The notes: a model not told the origin generated them from the letters alone. 64,000 nucleotides of DNA from Castellaniella defragrans_A (GCF_040394755.1 NZ_JBEBRQ010000002.1), one strand, 5' to 3'; positions 45,409-54,821 are shown, counted from the stretch's first letter. Numbers and translations: made by a program.

Positions 45409-47712
45409 TTAGCCCGCAGGCCACAGGCTGGGCTGCTTGACCTTGACGGCAAGCAGCTTGCCCTTGCGCGCGCGCCGCCCCTCGTATTCCCGCAAGGCCT
45501 CGCGATCCAGCGTCAGGACCGTGTCCTTGGCGCGATAGATCCCGCGCAGGCTGACCCCGGCGGGCCCGACCGCCGCCCATTGCTCGAGTTGGTCCTGCGC
45601 ATCGAAGCCCATCAGGATCGTGCCCCGGCCGCCGCCCGACAGGGTCTTGACCTCGTCCAGGGAAACGACCAGGAACTTGCCCTTTTTGCTGAGCAGGGCC
45701 AGGGCATGATCGTCCTCGCGCAGCATGAGCGGTTTCAGCAGGACATCGCCCCGGTCGAGCGTCACGAACTGCTTGCCCGCGTGCTGGCGGGTGCTCAGAT
45801 CACCGATCCGCGTGAGGAAACCATAGCCGGCACGCACCCCAAGCATCACCTTGCACTGCGGCGCGCCCACGACCATGTGGACGATGCGCGCGCCGGCCTC
45901 CATCGAAACCATCGCCGTCACCGGCTGGCCGTCGCCGCGCGCCGACGGCAGGCTCGAAACGGCAATCGAATAGCTGCGACCGGTATTCGACAAAGCGATC
46001 AGTTCGTCGGTGCTGCGGCATTCGATCGCATCGTACAGCGCGTCGCCGGTCTTGAAGCCGAACTGCGCGGGATCGTGCCCATGCCCCTGGCGCAGGCGCA
46101 GCCAGCCTTTTTGCGAGATCACCACGGTGACGGGCTCATCGGCCACCTGAGTCTCCATCACCGCCCGGCTGGCCGCCTCGATCAGCGTGCGCCGATCATC
46201 GCCGTATTGTTTGGCGTCGGTCTCGATCTCGCGGATCATCAGGCGGCGCATGGCCTCGGGTTTGTCCAGCAGTTCCTGCAGGGCGACCTGCTCCTCGCGC
46301 TTTTGCGCCAGTTCCTGCTCGATGCGGATGCCTTCGAGACGCGCCAATTGGCGCAGGCGCATGTCCAGAATATCGTCGGCCTGGCGCTCGGTCAGGTGGA
46401 ACCGCTCCATCAGCGCCGGGCGCGGCTCCTCGGCCTCGCGGATGGTGCGGATCACCTCATCGACGTTCAGATAGACGATGCTGCGCCCTTCGAGGATATG
46501 AATGCGGTCGAGCACCTTGTCCAGCCGGAAGCGCGTGCGCCGCGTGACCGTGGCCGAGCGGAACGCCAGCCAGGATTCCAGGATCTGGCGCAGGCTGCGC
46601 TGGCCCGGGCGGCCATCGGTATCGATGCAGACCAGGTTCATCGGCACATTCCCCTCCAGGCCCGTGCGCACCAGCAGCATGTTGACGAACTCGTCGCGAT
46701 CGATCCGGCTGGTCTTGGGCTCGAACACCAGGCGCACCGCAGCCTGCTTGCCGGACTCGTCGCGCACGGCATCGAGCATCCCCAGGATCAGGGCCCGGGT
46801 CTGCTGCTGCTCGGCGCTCAGGCTCTTTTTGCCCGCGCGCGGCTTGGGGTTGGTCATGTCCTCGATGGATTCGAGGATCTTTTGCGACGAGACGCCGGGC
46901 GGCAGCTCGGTGACCACGAGCTGCCACTGCCCCCGGGCCAGATCCTCGAAATGCCAGCGCGCCCGCGCCTTGATCGTCCCGCGCCCCGTGGCATAGATCT
47001 GGGCGATATCCTCGGGCGGCGAAATGATCTGGCCGCCCCCCGGAAAGTCCGGGCCGGGCACCAGCTCGTAGAGCGTCTCGTCGCTCATGGCGGGCTTGCG
47101 CAGCAGCGCCACGCAGGCCTGCGCAACCTCGCGCAGATTGTGCGAGGGAATCTCGGTGGCCATGCCCACCGCGATCCCCGACGCCCCGTTGAGCAGCATG
47201 ACGGGCAGGCGCGCCGGCAGGCATACGGGCTCCTGCTGGCTGCCGTCGTAGTTGGGAATGAAATCGACCGTGCCCTCGTCGAGTTCGTCGAGCAACAGGC
47301 GGGAAAACGGCGTCAGCCGCGCCTCGGTATAGCGCATGGCCGCGGCATTGTCGCCATCGCGCGAGCCGAAATTCCCCTGCCCGTCGATGAGGGGATAGCG
47401 CAGGCTGAAGTCCTGGGCCATGCGCACCATCGCGTCATAGGCCGCCTGATCGCCATGCGGGTGATATTTGCCGAGCACATCGCCCACCACCCGCGCCGAC
47501 TTGACCGGGCGCGACTGAGCGCCCAGGCCCATGGCGTCCATGGCATAGAGGATGCGGCGCTGGACAGGTTTCTGGCCGTCCGAGACCTCGGGCAGCGCCC
47601 GGCCCCGCACCACGGAAACCGCGTAATCGAGATAGGCTTGTTCGGCATAGCGGGCGAGGACCAGGCCCTCGTCCTCATGACCACTCAGCGGAAGATCTTG
47701 TGTTGCGTCCAT
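45409..47712 (-). CDS. parC: DNA topoisomerase IV subunit A
   Basis: ParC cuts and rejoins DNA to decatenate sister chromosomes. The 767-residue protein has the catalytic Tyr128 in AMRYTEARL. The quinolone region reads KYHPHGDQAAYDAMVRMAQ, with Gln89 and Asp93 in the places of E. coli Ser80 and Glu84. A short C-terminal beta-propeller follows. It starts 10 bp after parE ends and is co-transcribed. The iron-sulfur reductase follows after 42 bp. Confidence 0.96.
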   Translation of the reverse strand: MDATQDLPLSGHEDEGLVLARYAEQAYLDYAVSVVRGRALPEVSDGQKPVQRRILYAMDAMGLGAQSRPVKSARVVGDVLGKYHPHGDQAAYDAMVRMAQDFSLRYPLIDGQGNFGSRDGDNAAAMRYTEARLTPFSRLLLDELDEGTVDFIPNYDGSQQEPVCLPARLPVMLLNGASGIAVGMATEIPSHNLREVAQACVALLRKPAMSDETLYELVPGPDFPGGGQIISPPEDIAQIYATGRGTIKARARWHFEDLARGQWQLVVTELPPGVSSQKILESIEDMTNPKPRAGKKSLSAEQQQTRALILGMLDAVRDESGKQAAVRLVFEPKTSRIDRDEFVNMLLVRTGLEGNVPMNLVCIDTDGRPGQRSLRQILESWLAFRSATVTRRTRFRLDKVLDRIHILEGRSIVYLNVDEVIRTIREAEEPRPALMERFHLTERQADDILDMRLRQLARLEGIRIEQELAQKREEQVALQELLDKPEAMRRLMIREIETDAKQYGDDRRTLIEAASRAVMETQVADEPVTVVISQKGWLRLRQGHGHDPAQFGFKTGDALYDAIECRSTDELIALSNTGRSYSIAVSSLPSARGDGQPVTAMVSMEAGARIVHMVVGAPQCKVMLGVRAGYGFLTRIGDLSTRQHAGKQFVTLDRGDVLLKPLMLREDDHALALLSKKGKFLVVSLDEVKTLSGGGRGTILMGFDAQDQLEQWAAVGPAGVSLRGIYRAKDTVLTLDREALREYEGRRARKGKLLAVKVKQPSLWPAG

Positions 47713-47722
47713 GGCTCATGCC

Positions 47723-49684
47723 TTAAATATCAATATCAGCCAGATTGCCCTTTTCCTCGAGCCAGGCGCGCCGCTGCGCGGCCTCGCCCTTGCCCATGAG
47801 CATATCGAACATGCTGCGCGAAGCATCCGTGCCCTCGCCGCCATGCCGCACCTGAACCAGGCGCCGGGTATCGGGATTCATGGTGGTGTCCCAGAGCTGC
47901 TCGGCACTCATCTCGCCCAGGCCCTTGAAGCGGCTGATGCGCCAGGCGTTCTCGCGCAAGCCCTCGGCGCGCAACTTGTCCAGCACGGAATCGAGTTCGC
48001 CCTGGTCCAGGCAATAGATCTTGCGCGCCGGGCGCTTGCCCAGGGCCGGCACATCGACACGAAACAGCGGCGGCCGTGCGACGTAGATATGGCCCGCCTC
48101 GATGAGACGCGGAAAATGGCGCAGGAACAGGGTCAGCAGCAACACCTGGATATGCGCACCATCCACGTCCGCGTCCGACAGAATGCAGATGCGCCCATAG
48201 CGCAGCCCCGACAGATCGACCGCTTGGTCCGGCCCGTGCGGGTCCACCCCGATCGCCACCGAAATGTCGTGGATCTCATTGTTGGCGAACAGGCGGTCGC
48301 GCTCGACCTCCCAGGCGTTGAGGATCTTGCCGCGCAAGGGCAGGATCGCCTGGAATTCCTTGTCGCGCCCCATCTTGGCCGATCCGCCCGCAGAATCGCC
48401 CTCGACCAGGAACACCTCGGTGCGCGCCGGGTCTGTCGATTCGCAGTCGGTGAGCTTGCCCGGCAGGACCGCCACCCCCGAGCCCTTGCGCTTTTCCACC
48501 TTGCGCGCGGCGCGGGTGCGCGCCTGCGCCTGGCCGATGGCGAGCTCTGCGACACGCTTGCCATACTCGACATTGGCGTGCAGCCACAGTTCGAGCGCAT
48601 TGCGCAGGAATCCGCCGACCAGGCGCACCGCGTCACGGCTGTTCAAGCGCTCTTTGATCTGGCCCTGGAACTGCGGGTCCAGGACCTTGGCCGAAAGGAT
48701 GAAGCTCGCCCGCGCATAGACATCGTCAGGCACCAGGCGCACGCCCTTGGGCACCAGATTGTGCAGCTCGGCGAACGATTTCACCGCGCCAAACAGCCCT
48801 TCGCGCAGGCCCGCCTCGTGTGTGCCGCCCGCCGTCGTCGCGATCAGGTTCACATAGGATTCGCGCACCACCGGCCCCTCCGCCGACCAGGTCACGACCC
48901 ATTGGGCGCCTTCGCCCTCGGCGTACTGCTCATCGTCGCCACCGGCGTACTGGGCGCCCTCGAAAAGCGGCACGATCGTCTGGGTATCGCCCAGAGCCTC
49001 GGCCAGATAGCCGCGCAGGCCCGATTCGTAGCACCACTCGCGGCGCTGGCCCGAACGCTCATTGAGCAGGCTGACGCGAATCCCGCCAAGCAGCACCGCC
49101 TTGCTGCGCAAGGCATGTTCGAGTTCCCCCAAGGGAATCTGGGCGCTGTCGAAATAGCGGGGATCGGGCCACACCCGCACGCGCGTGCCGGTGCGCCGGC
49201 GCGGCGCCGGACCGATGTGCGCCAGAGGTTCGGCGACCTCGCCGCCGGCGAAAGCGATGCGATGCTCGGCGCCATCGCGCCAGACCACGACCTCCAGGCG
49301 CGTGGACAGGGCATTGGTGACGGACACCCCGACCCCGTGCAGGCCACCCGAAAAAGCGTAGGCCCCGCCATCGGCCTTGTCGAACTTGCCGCCCGCGTGC
49401 AGGCGGGTATAGACCAGCTCGACGACCGGCGCGTGTTCCTCGGGATGTTCGCCCACGGGAACCCCCCGGCCGTCATCCTCGACCGTGACGCTGCCGTCGA
49501 CATGCAGCGTCACTTGGATCGAGCGGGCAAAGCCTGCCAGGGCCTCGTCGGCGGCATTGTCGATGATCTCCTGCACGATATGCAGGGGATTGTCGGTGCG
49601 CGTGTACATCCCCGGGCGCTGGCGCACGGGTTCCAGTCCTTTCAGGACGCGGATCGAAGACTCGTCGTAGCGTGTGGTGGCCAA
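47723..49684 (-). CDS. parE: DNA topoisomerase IV subunit B
   Basis: The ATPase subunit of topoisomerase IV. GHKL motifs: EIIDNAADEALAG, VEDDGRGVPVGEHPEEHAP and SGGLHGVGVSVTNAL. The TOPRIM domain has FLVEGDSAGGSAK and LSDADVDGAHI. No ATG lies near the conserved start; the TTG at 49684 gives 653 residues and the expected opening TRYDESSIRVLKGLEPVRQR. A GTG at 49735 would add 17 residues and an ATG further up even more, without family support. Read before parC on the reverse strand. Confidence 0.93.
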   Translation of the reverse strand: MATTRYDESSIRVLKGLEPVRQRPGMYTRTDNPLHIVQEIIDNAADEALAGFARSIQVTLHVDGSVTVEDDGRGVPVGEHPEEHAPVVELVYTRLHAGGKFDKADGGAYAFSGGLHGVGVSVTNALSTRLEVVVWRDGAEHRIAFAGGEVAEPLAHIGPAPRRRTGTRVRVWPDPRYFDSAQIPLGELEHALRSKAVLLGGIRVSLLNERSGQRREWCYESGLRGYLAEALGDTQTIVPLFEGAQYAGGDDEQYAEGEGAQWVVTWSAEGPVVRESYVNLIATTAGGTHEAGLREGLFGAVKSFAELHNLVPKGVRLVPDDVYARASFILSAKVLDPQFQGQIKERLNSRDAVRLVGGFLRNALELWLHANVEYGKRVAELAIGQAQARTRAARKVEKRKGSGVAVLPGKLTDCESTDPARTEVFLVEGDSAGGSAKMGRDKEFQAILPLRGKILNAWEVERDRLFANNEIHDISVAIGVDPHGPDQAVDLSGLRYGRICILSDADVDGAHIQVLLLTLFLRHFPRLIEAGHIYVARPPLFRVDVPALGKRPARKIYCLDQGELDSVLDKLRAEGLRENAWRISRFKGLGEMSAEQLWDTTMNPDTRRLVQVRHGGEGTDASRSMFDMLMGKGEAAQRRAWLEEKGNLADIDI

Positions 49685-49779
49685 TGTCGTTCCGTAGTCG
49701 GTAGGGTCGAAGTCCGCTATTTTACGGAAGTTCACCAACAGACCCACGATCCGCGAGTGAGAACAACACGCAACAGAAC

Positions 49780-49809
49780 GCGACAACGCGCCTCGCACAG
49801 TGGTATGCT
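49780..49809 (+). promoter_or_regulatory. Possible trxA promoter
   Basis: GCGACA (49780-49785) and TATGCT (49804-49809), 18 bp apart, lie about 110 bp upstream of trxA. The match is moderate and the leader long; the parE promoter must overlap this region on the other strand. Confidence 0.3.
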
Positions 49810-49917
49810 GTAACGCATTGTGCCGGTCCGATATCCACGCGACCGCCCTGCGGCAGGCTCCAGACGCGACCATGCGCTGGCGCCCACTCTCCATCCCTCT
49901 CTGATCCTTGCACAACC

Positions 49918-50244
49918 ATGAGCAATTCCATCAAGCACGTCAGCGATGCGTCCTTCGAGGCCGACGTCCTCCAGTCCGATCTGCCTGTCCTGGTGGACTA
50001 TTGGGCGGAATGGTGCGGCCCCTGCAAAATGATCGCTCCCCTCCTCGACGAGGTCGCCGACAAGTACCAGGGGCGTGTTATCATCGCCAAGGTCAATGTC
50101 GATGAAAATCCCGGCAGCGCCGCCAAATATGGCATCCGCGGCATTCCGACGCTGATGCTGTTCAAGGACGGCAAGGTCTCGACCACACAGGTCGGCGCGC
50201 TGTCCCGCACGCAGCTCCAGGCATTCCTCGACGACTCTATCTGA
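49918..50244 (+). CDS. trxA: Thioredoxin 1
   Basis: A 108-residue disulfide reductase with the classic active site WCGPC (Cys33, Cys36) in VDYWAEWCGPCKMIAP, cis-Pro loop RGIPTLMLFKDG and conserved C-terminal helix. It supplies electrons to ribonucleotide reductase, methionine sulfoxide reductase and others. It precedes rho by 82 bp, the usual trxA-rho order. The parE gene diverges upstream. Confidence 0.97.
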   Translation: MSNSIKHVSDASFEADVLQSDLPVLVDYWAEWCGPCKMIAPLLDEVADKYQGRVIIAKVNVDENPGSAAKYGIRGIPTLMLFKDGKVSTTQVGALSRTQLQAFLDDSI

Positions 50245-50326
50245 TTCCTTAAACCCACATCCGCATGCTCGCGCGAGCCCGTTCCGGGCTCGCCGCAGAT
50301 CCGACGATCCCTTCTCTCCTCCTCTC

Positions 50327-51583
50327 ATGCACCTCAACGAACTCAAAGCACTGCACGTCTCGCAGTTGCTCGAAATGGCCGCCGGCCTCGAGATCGAAAA
50401 CGCCAACCGACTGCGCAAACAAGAGCTGATGTTCGCCATCATGAAACGCCGCGCCAAACAGGGCGAGCAGATTTTCGGCGATGGGGTGCTCGAGGTCCTG
50501 CCGGACGGATTCGGTTTCCTGCGCTCGCCCGAAACCTCCTACCTCGCGAGCACGGACGACATCTATATCTCGCCCTCGCAGATCCGCCGCTTCAATCTGC
50601 ACACCGGGGACTCCATCGAGGGCGAGGTGCGCACGCCCAAGGACGGCGAACGCTATTTCGCGCTGGTCAAGGTCGACAAAGTCAACGGCATGCTGCCCGA
50701 GGCGATCAAGCACCGGATCATGTTCGAGAACCTGACGCCGCTGCACCCAGACGAGCCGATGGTGCTCGAGCGCGACATCAAGAGCAAGGAAAACATCACC
50801 GGGCGGATCATGGATATCTTTGCCCCGATCGGCAAAGGCCAGCGCGCCCTGATCGTGGCCAGCCCGAAATCGGGCAAGACCGTGATGATGCAGCACATCG
50901 CCCATGCGATCACGACCAACTATCCCGATGCGGTGATGATCGTCCTGCTGGTCGACGAACGCCCCGAGGAAGTCACCGAAATGCAGCGCACCGTGCGCGG
51001 CGAAGTCGTGGCATCGACTTTCGACGAGCCCGCCACCCGCCATGTGCAGGTCGCCGAAATGGTGATCGAAAAAGCCAAGCGCCTGGTCGAACTGAAAAAA
51101 GACGTGGTCATTCTGCTGGACTCCATCACCCGTCTGGCGCGCGCCTACAACACCGTCGTCCCCGCCTCGGGCAAAGTCCTGACCGGCGGCGTCGACGCCA
51201 ACGCGCTGCAGCGGCCCAAGCGGTTCTTTGGCGCCGCGCGCAACCTCGAGGAAGGCGGCTCGCTGACGATCATCGGCACCGCGCTGATCGAAACCGGCAG
51301 CCGCATGGACGAGGTCATCTACGAAGAATTCAAGGGCACCGGGAACTCCGAAGTCCACCTGGAACGCCGACTGGCCGAGAAACGCATCTACCCGGCCATC
51401 AACCTGAACAAATCCGGCACGCGCCGCGAAGAACTCCTGATCAAACCGGAACTTCTACAAAAGATCTGGGTGTTGCGCAAGTTCATACACGATATGGACG
51501 AAGTCGAGGCCATGGAATTCATCCTGGACAAGATCCGGGCGACAAAAAATAACGCAGAATTTTTTGACATGATGAAGAAATAA
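50327..51583 (+). CDS. rho: Transcription termination factor Rho
   Basis: Hexameric RNA helicase that ends transcripts. It has 418 residues: an N-terminal Rho domain (MHLNELKALHVSQLLEMAAG), the primary RNA-binding OB fold (DGFGFLRSPETSYLAS), Walker A SPKSGKT (about 179-185), Walker B VVILLDSITRLARAYN, Q loop and R loop regions and the intact C-terminus. Length is typical for betaproteobacteria. gdhA follows after 10 bp, so it may share the transcript. Confidence 0.98.
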   Translation: MHLNELKALHVSQLLEMAAGLEIENANRLRKQELMFAIMKRRAKQGEQIFGDGVLEVLPDGFGFLRSPETSYLASTDDIYISPSQIRRFNLHTGDSIEGEVRTPKDGERYFALVKVDKVNGMLPEAIKHRIMFENLTPLHPDEPMVLERDIKSKENITGRIMDIFAPIGKGQRALIVASPKSGKTVMMQHIAHAITTNYPDAVMIVLLVDERPEEVTEMQRTVRGEVVASTFDEPATRHVQVAEMVIEKAKRLVELKKDVVILLDSITRLARAYNTVVPASGKVLTGGVDANALQRPKRFFGAARNLEEGGSLTIIGTALIETGSRMDEVIYEEFKGTGNSEVHLERRLAEKRIYPAINLNKSGTRREELLIKPELLQKIWVLRKFIHDMDEVEAMEFILDKIRATKNNAEFFDMMKK

Positions 51584-51593
51584 GCGAGCATCT

Positions 51594-52937
51594 TTGATGA
51601 CACACCCTTCTCTCGAGCAATTCCTATCCAGGGTCCAGGCCCGCGACCCGCACCAGCCTGAATTCATGCAGGCTGTCAAAGAGGTCATGCACAGCCTGTG
51701 GCCCTTCATCGAGAAAAACCCGCACTACGGCAACCAGGCCCTGCTCGAGCGCCTCGTCGAGCCCGAACGCGCGATCCAGTTTCGCATCTGCTGGATGGAC
51801 GACACTGGCCGCATGCAGGTCAATCGTGGCTTTCGCATCCAGCACAACGCGGCGATCGGCCCCTTCAAGGGCGGCATGCGCTTCCACCCCTCGGTCAACC
51901 TGTCGATCCTCAAGTTCCTCGCCTTCGAGCAGACCTTCAAGAACGCCCTGACCACGCTGCCCATGGGCGGCGGCAAGGGCGGATCGGACTTCAACCCCAA
52001 GGGCAAGTCCGACGCCGAGGTCATGCGCTTCTGCCAGGCCCTGATGATCGAACTGTACCGCCACCTCGGTCCGGACACCGACGTGCCCGCCGGCGACATC
52101 GGCGTGGGCGCGCGCGAGGTCGGCTTCATGACCGGCATGATGAAAAAGCTCTCGAACTCATCGGCCAGCGTCTTCACCGGCAAGGGCCTGTCCTTTGGCG
52201 GCAGCCTGATCCGCCCCGAGGCCACCGGCTACGGCACGGTGTACTTCGCCCAGGAAATGCTGCAAAACGCCGGCCAGTCCCTCGAAGGCTACACCGTCTC
52301 GGTTTCGGGCTCGGGCAACGTGGCCCAGTACGCCATCGAAAAATGCATGCAGCTCGGCGCGCGCGTGATCACCGTATCGGACTCGCACGGCTGTGTGGTC
52401 GACAAGGCCGGCTTCACGCCCGAAAAGCTCGCCGCCCTGATCGAACTCAAGAACCAGAAACGCGGCCGCGTCGAGGAATACGCCAAACAATTCGACCTGA
52501 CCTACGAGGCCGGCAAGCGCCCCTGGCACGTGCCGGTGGACGTGGCCCTGCCCTGTGCCACCCAGAACGAACTGGAAATCGACGACGCCCGCACCCTGAT
52601 CGCCAACGGTGTGCGCTGCGTGGCCGAAGGCGCCAACATGCCGACGGCCTTCGATGCCGCCGAAGCCTTCATCCAGGCCGGCGTCCTGTATGCCCCGGGC
52701 AAGGCCAGCAATGCCGGCGGCGTGGCCGTATCGGGCCTCGAAATGAGCCAGAACGCCCAACGCCTGCACTGGACGCGCGACGAGGTCGATGCCAAGCTGC
52801 ACGCCATCATGCGCAACATCCATGAAAACTGTGTGCACTACGGCAGCGACGGCCAATCGGTCAACTACCTGAACGGCGCCAACATCGCCGGCTTCGTCAA
52901 GGTGGCGGACGCCATGCTCGCTCAGGGTGTGTATTGA
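51594..52937 (+). CDS. gdhA: NADP-specific glutamate dehydrogenase
   Basis: A 447-residue enzyme for ammonia assimilation (2-oxoglutarate to glutamate). Substrate lysines occur in FKGGMRFHPSVNLSILKFLAF and in PMGGGKGGSDFNPKGKS. DIGVGAREVGFMTGMM and the Rossmann segment VSGSGNVAQYAIEKC are also clear. The length fits the 450-residue hexameric NADP type. It follows rho closely and ends at a strong terminator (52968-52997). Confidence 0.97.
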   Translation: MMTHPSLEQFLSRVQARDPHQPEFMQAVKEVMHSLWPFIEKNPHYGNQALLERLVEPERAIQFRICWMDDTGRMQVNRGFRIQHNAAIGPFKGGMRFHPSVNLSILKFLAFEQTFKNALTTLPMGGGKGGSDFNPKGKSDAEVMRFCQALMIELYRHLGPDTDVPAGDIGVGAREVGFMTGMMKKLSNSSASVFTGKGLSFGGSLIRPEATGYGTVYFAQEMLQNAGQSLEGYTVSVSGSGNVAQYAIEKCMQLGARVITVSDSHGCVVDKAGFTPEKLAALIELKNQKRGRVEEYAKQFDLTYEAGKRPWHVPVDVALPCATQNELEIDDARTLIANGVRCVAEGANMPTAFDAAEAFIQAGVLYAPGKASNAGGVAVSGLEMSQNAQRLHWTRDEVDAKLHAIMRNIHENCVHYGSDGQSVNYLNGANIAGFVKVADAMLAQGVY

Positions 52938-52967
52938 TGACAGTGATCGACTGTTTATCTGTTTTTG

Positions 52968-52997
52968 AAAAGACTCCCTGACGGGAGTCTTTTTTTG
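52968..52997 (+). terminator. Intrinsic terminator after gdhA
   Basis: Perfect 8-bp stem AGACTCCC / GGGAGTCT with a TGAC loop, followed by seven T (52990-52996). It is a textbook rho-independent site closing the trxA-rho-gdhA region. Confidence 0.92.
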
Positions 52998-53070
52998 CCA
53001 TGGGAGGGTCATCTGTCGCAAATGAACCCGATGTTGGCCACGCATCTTTCCCACGGATGACACCCAATTT

Positions 53071-53108
53071 TTGACAACCAGTTTTCAATTTCGTAAACTG
53101 GTTGTCAA
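53071..53108 (+). promoter_or_regulatory. Perfect 14-bp inverted repeat overlapping the MarR promoter
   Basis: TTGACAACCAGTTT (53071-53084) and AAACTGGTTGTCAA (53095-53108) are perfect inverted repeats with a 10-bp spacer. The left arm begins with a consensus -35 TTGACA. With 17 bp spacing the -10 is TAAACT (53094-53099), inside the right arm. The site ends 13 bp before the MarR-type ATG at 53122. Repressor binding would cover the promoter, as expected for MarR autoregulation. Confidence 0.8.
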
Positions 53109-53121
53109 TTATGGAGGCATC

Positions 53122-53583
53122 ATGCGGCAAACCAGAACACAGCAGCTCACCCAATTGATCCTGGCGGTATTCCAACTCAATGGCACCCTGGTGGACTGGG
53201 GAAATGAGTTCTCCGCGCCCCAGGGGCTGACCAGTGCGCGATGGCAGATGCTCGGCGCTCTGGCACTGGCCGGGCAGCCGCTGACGACACCGCAGATCGC
53301 CGCCAACATGGGCGTTTCCCGGCAAGGCGCCCTGAAACAGCTCAACCTGCTGGCGCAAGACGGTCTGGTCGAGGCCCGCGACAATCCCCAGCACAAGCGT
53401 TCACCGCTATTCACGCTGACACTACACGGGCAGAAAATCTATGCCGCGATCGATCAGCACTGGCGCGATCATGCAACGCGGGTTGCGGCCGCTTTTTCCT
53501 CGACGGACCTGGATACGGCAGCCAGGGTGCTGGCCAGGCTGGCCGGCATGCATGCGCGCCCGGAGTCTCGCCATGAAACGTAA
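53122..53583 (+). CDS. MarR-family regulator
   Basis: A 153-residue winged-helix protein: LTSARWQMLGALALAGQPL and TTPQIAANMGVSRQGALKQL form the helix-turn-helix, followed by the wing LVEARDNPQHKRSPLFTLT. A longer frame begins at 53071, but that start lies inside the operator. GGAGG precedes the ATG at 53122. It overlaps the next gene by 11 bp, so both make one unit. Ligand unknown; MarR proteins often sense phenolic or oxidising compounds. Confidence 0.9.
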   Translation: MRQTRTQQLTQLILAVFQLNGTLVDWGNEFSAPQGLTSARWQMLGALALAGQPLTTPQIAANMGVSRQGALKQLNLLAQDGLVEARDNPQHKRSPLFTLTLHGQKIYAAIDQHWRDHATRVAAAFSSTDLDTAARVLARLAGMHARPESRHET

Positions 53584-54016
53584 AGTCCATGCGGTTGCGG
53601 CAGTACTGGCGCTCTCGTGCATCACGGTATTCTGGGTCTCCACCGTCATCGCGGAACTCTTTCTGTCGACGGCCGCGGTGACGCAGGTCAAGCTGGCGAT
53701 CGCGTATGCACTGCTGGGCTTCATTCCGGCCATGATCGCCATGGGCGCCAGCGGTTTTGCGATGGGCGGCAACAGCCCCCACCCGCTGCTCGCGGTCAAA
53801 CGCCGGCGCATGCCTTTCATCGGCGGGATCGGTCTGCTGGTTCTGGCGCCGGCGGCGATCTTTCTGTCTGCGCGGGCGCAGGCCGGGTCGTTCGACACGA
53901 TTTTCTACAGCGTGCAGGCACTGGAACTGATCGCAGGGGCCCTCAACCTGACGCTGATCGGCCTCAATTTCCGTGATGGCCTGCGACTGCGCCGGCGGCA
54001 ACCCTTGCCTGCCTGA
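53573..54016 (+). CDS. Four-helix membrane protein in an operon with MarR
   Basis: A 147-residue integral membrane protein with four predicted helices at about residues 8-30, 40-62, 81-100 and 108-132, a basic loop (AVKRRRMP) and a basic C-terminus (LRLRRRQ). The ATG at 53573 lies within the end of the MarR gene, so translation is coupled. I do not recognise the family. The linkage suggests that MarR controls it; a role in tolerance or sensing of the inducing compound is inference. There are no catalytic motifs. Confidence 0.75.
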   Translation: MKRKVHAVAAVLALSCITVFWVSTVIAELFLSTAAVTQVKLAIAYALLGFIPAMIAMGASGFAMGGNSPHPLLAVKRRRMPFIGGIGLLVLAPAAIFLSARAQAGSFDTIFYSVQALELIAGALNLTLIGLNFRDGLRLRRRQPLPA

Positions 54017-54137
54017 ATTACCGATGCCGCAGTGTACGTGACGAAACCGCCCTTCGGGAACTGCGGGCTATATCGGGTTTTCGGATTCCAGGAAATCCGC
54101 ATTCACGGCCGCAAAGCCAGGCGCCAGAATCGCACAG

Positions 54138-54719
54138 TCAACCAGAGGGTTGGCGCAACAGTTGCAAAATGGCGCGCGCCTCGTCCGCGCTCTTGACCGG
54201 CACCGGAAACTTGCCGTCCTCATGGGCGGCGGAAATTTGCGGCACCGCAACCAATTTGCCGCGAACGCTGAGGATCAGGTAATGGCCCACGGCTTCGCGC
54301 GTCACCCGCGCCAGTTTCGCCTCGCCCTGCGGATTGAAATCAAACCGCAGAAAGACTTGTCCGCTCTTGGCCTGGATCGGCACGACTTGCTGCAGATCCG
54401 CCTGGGTGAATACCGGCAAGGATACGGCATAGAGGCTCGTGCTGGGATTCACCCGAACCTGCACCAGCCCCTGGGCCGGCCGGATTTGGGCAAGATGGAA
54501 TGTAATCGCCGGCGCGGCATTGTCGGCCGCCGTCTGCTGCGCCGCCTGGGCATTCGACCCAATGGCCTGGCGATCCGACTGCCCTGTCGCGGCGGTTTCC
54601 CGGGTTGCGGCGGATTCAATCGCAGCCTGCCTGGGTGCGATCTGCTGGCAGGCCGCCAGCGCCACGAGACATGCCAAGGCCAGATAACGCAGCACGAAGC
54701 GTATGAAAATCTTTGTCAT
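54138..54719 (-). CDS. Lipoprotein with SecD P1-head-like domain, adhesin helper candidate
   Basis: A 193-residue lipoprotein. Lipobox LAAC (Cys24), +2 Gln, so outer membrane sorting is possible. An Ala/Gln/Thr-rich segment (25-75) could form a stalk. The rest (about 80-193) resembles the periplasmic P1 head of SecD: VGHYLILSVRGKLVAVPQIS and FPVPVKSADEARAILQLLRQ match the 'g..lai.ldg.v.saP.i' and 'eA..l...L' pattern. It is downstream of the large adhesin on the same strand, 195 bp away, with two hairpins between. In Salmonella the lipoprotein SadB aids the adhesin SadA; a similar task is inferred. The start is the ATG at 54719, because MTKIF precedes a normal signal. Confidence 0.75.
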   Translation of the reverse strand: MTKIFIRFVLRYLALACLVALAACQQIAPRQAAIESAATRETAATGQSDRQAIGSNAQAAQQTAADNAAPAITFHLAQIRPAQGLVQVRVNPSTSLYAVSLPVFTQADLQQVVPIQAKSGQVFLRFDFNPQGEAKLARVTREAVGHYLILSVRGKLVAVPQISAAHEDGKFPVPVKSADEARAILQLLRQPSG

Positions 54720-54821
54720 GATTGCGCAAACATCCAATGCATGAATAGAAAAAGGCTAACGGCCGCGCGACTTGCCTCGTTTTCTCGATGCACGACTTCG
54801 CGGCCAGGAACCCGGCACATT

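Noticed and set aside
45391..49813. Two very long forward frames opposite parC and parE
   Set aside because: The reverse strand encodes unmistakable topoisomerase IV subunits; the forward frames have no domain features.
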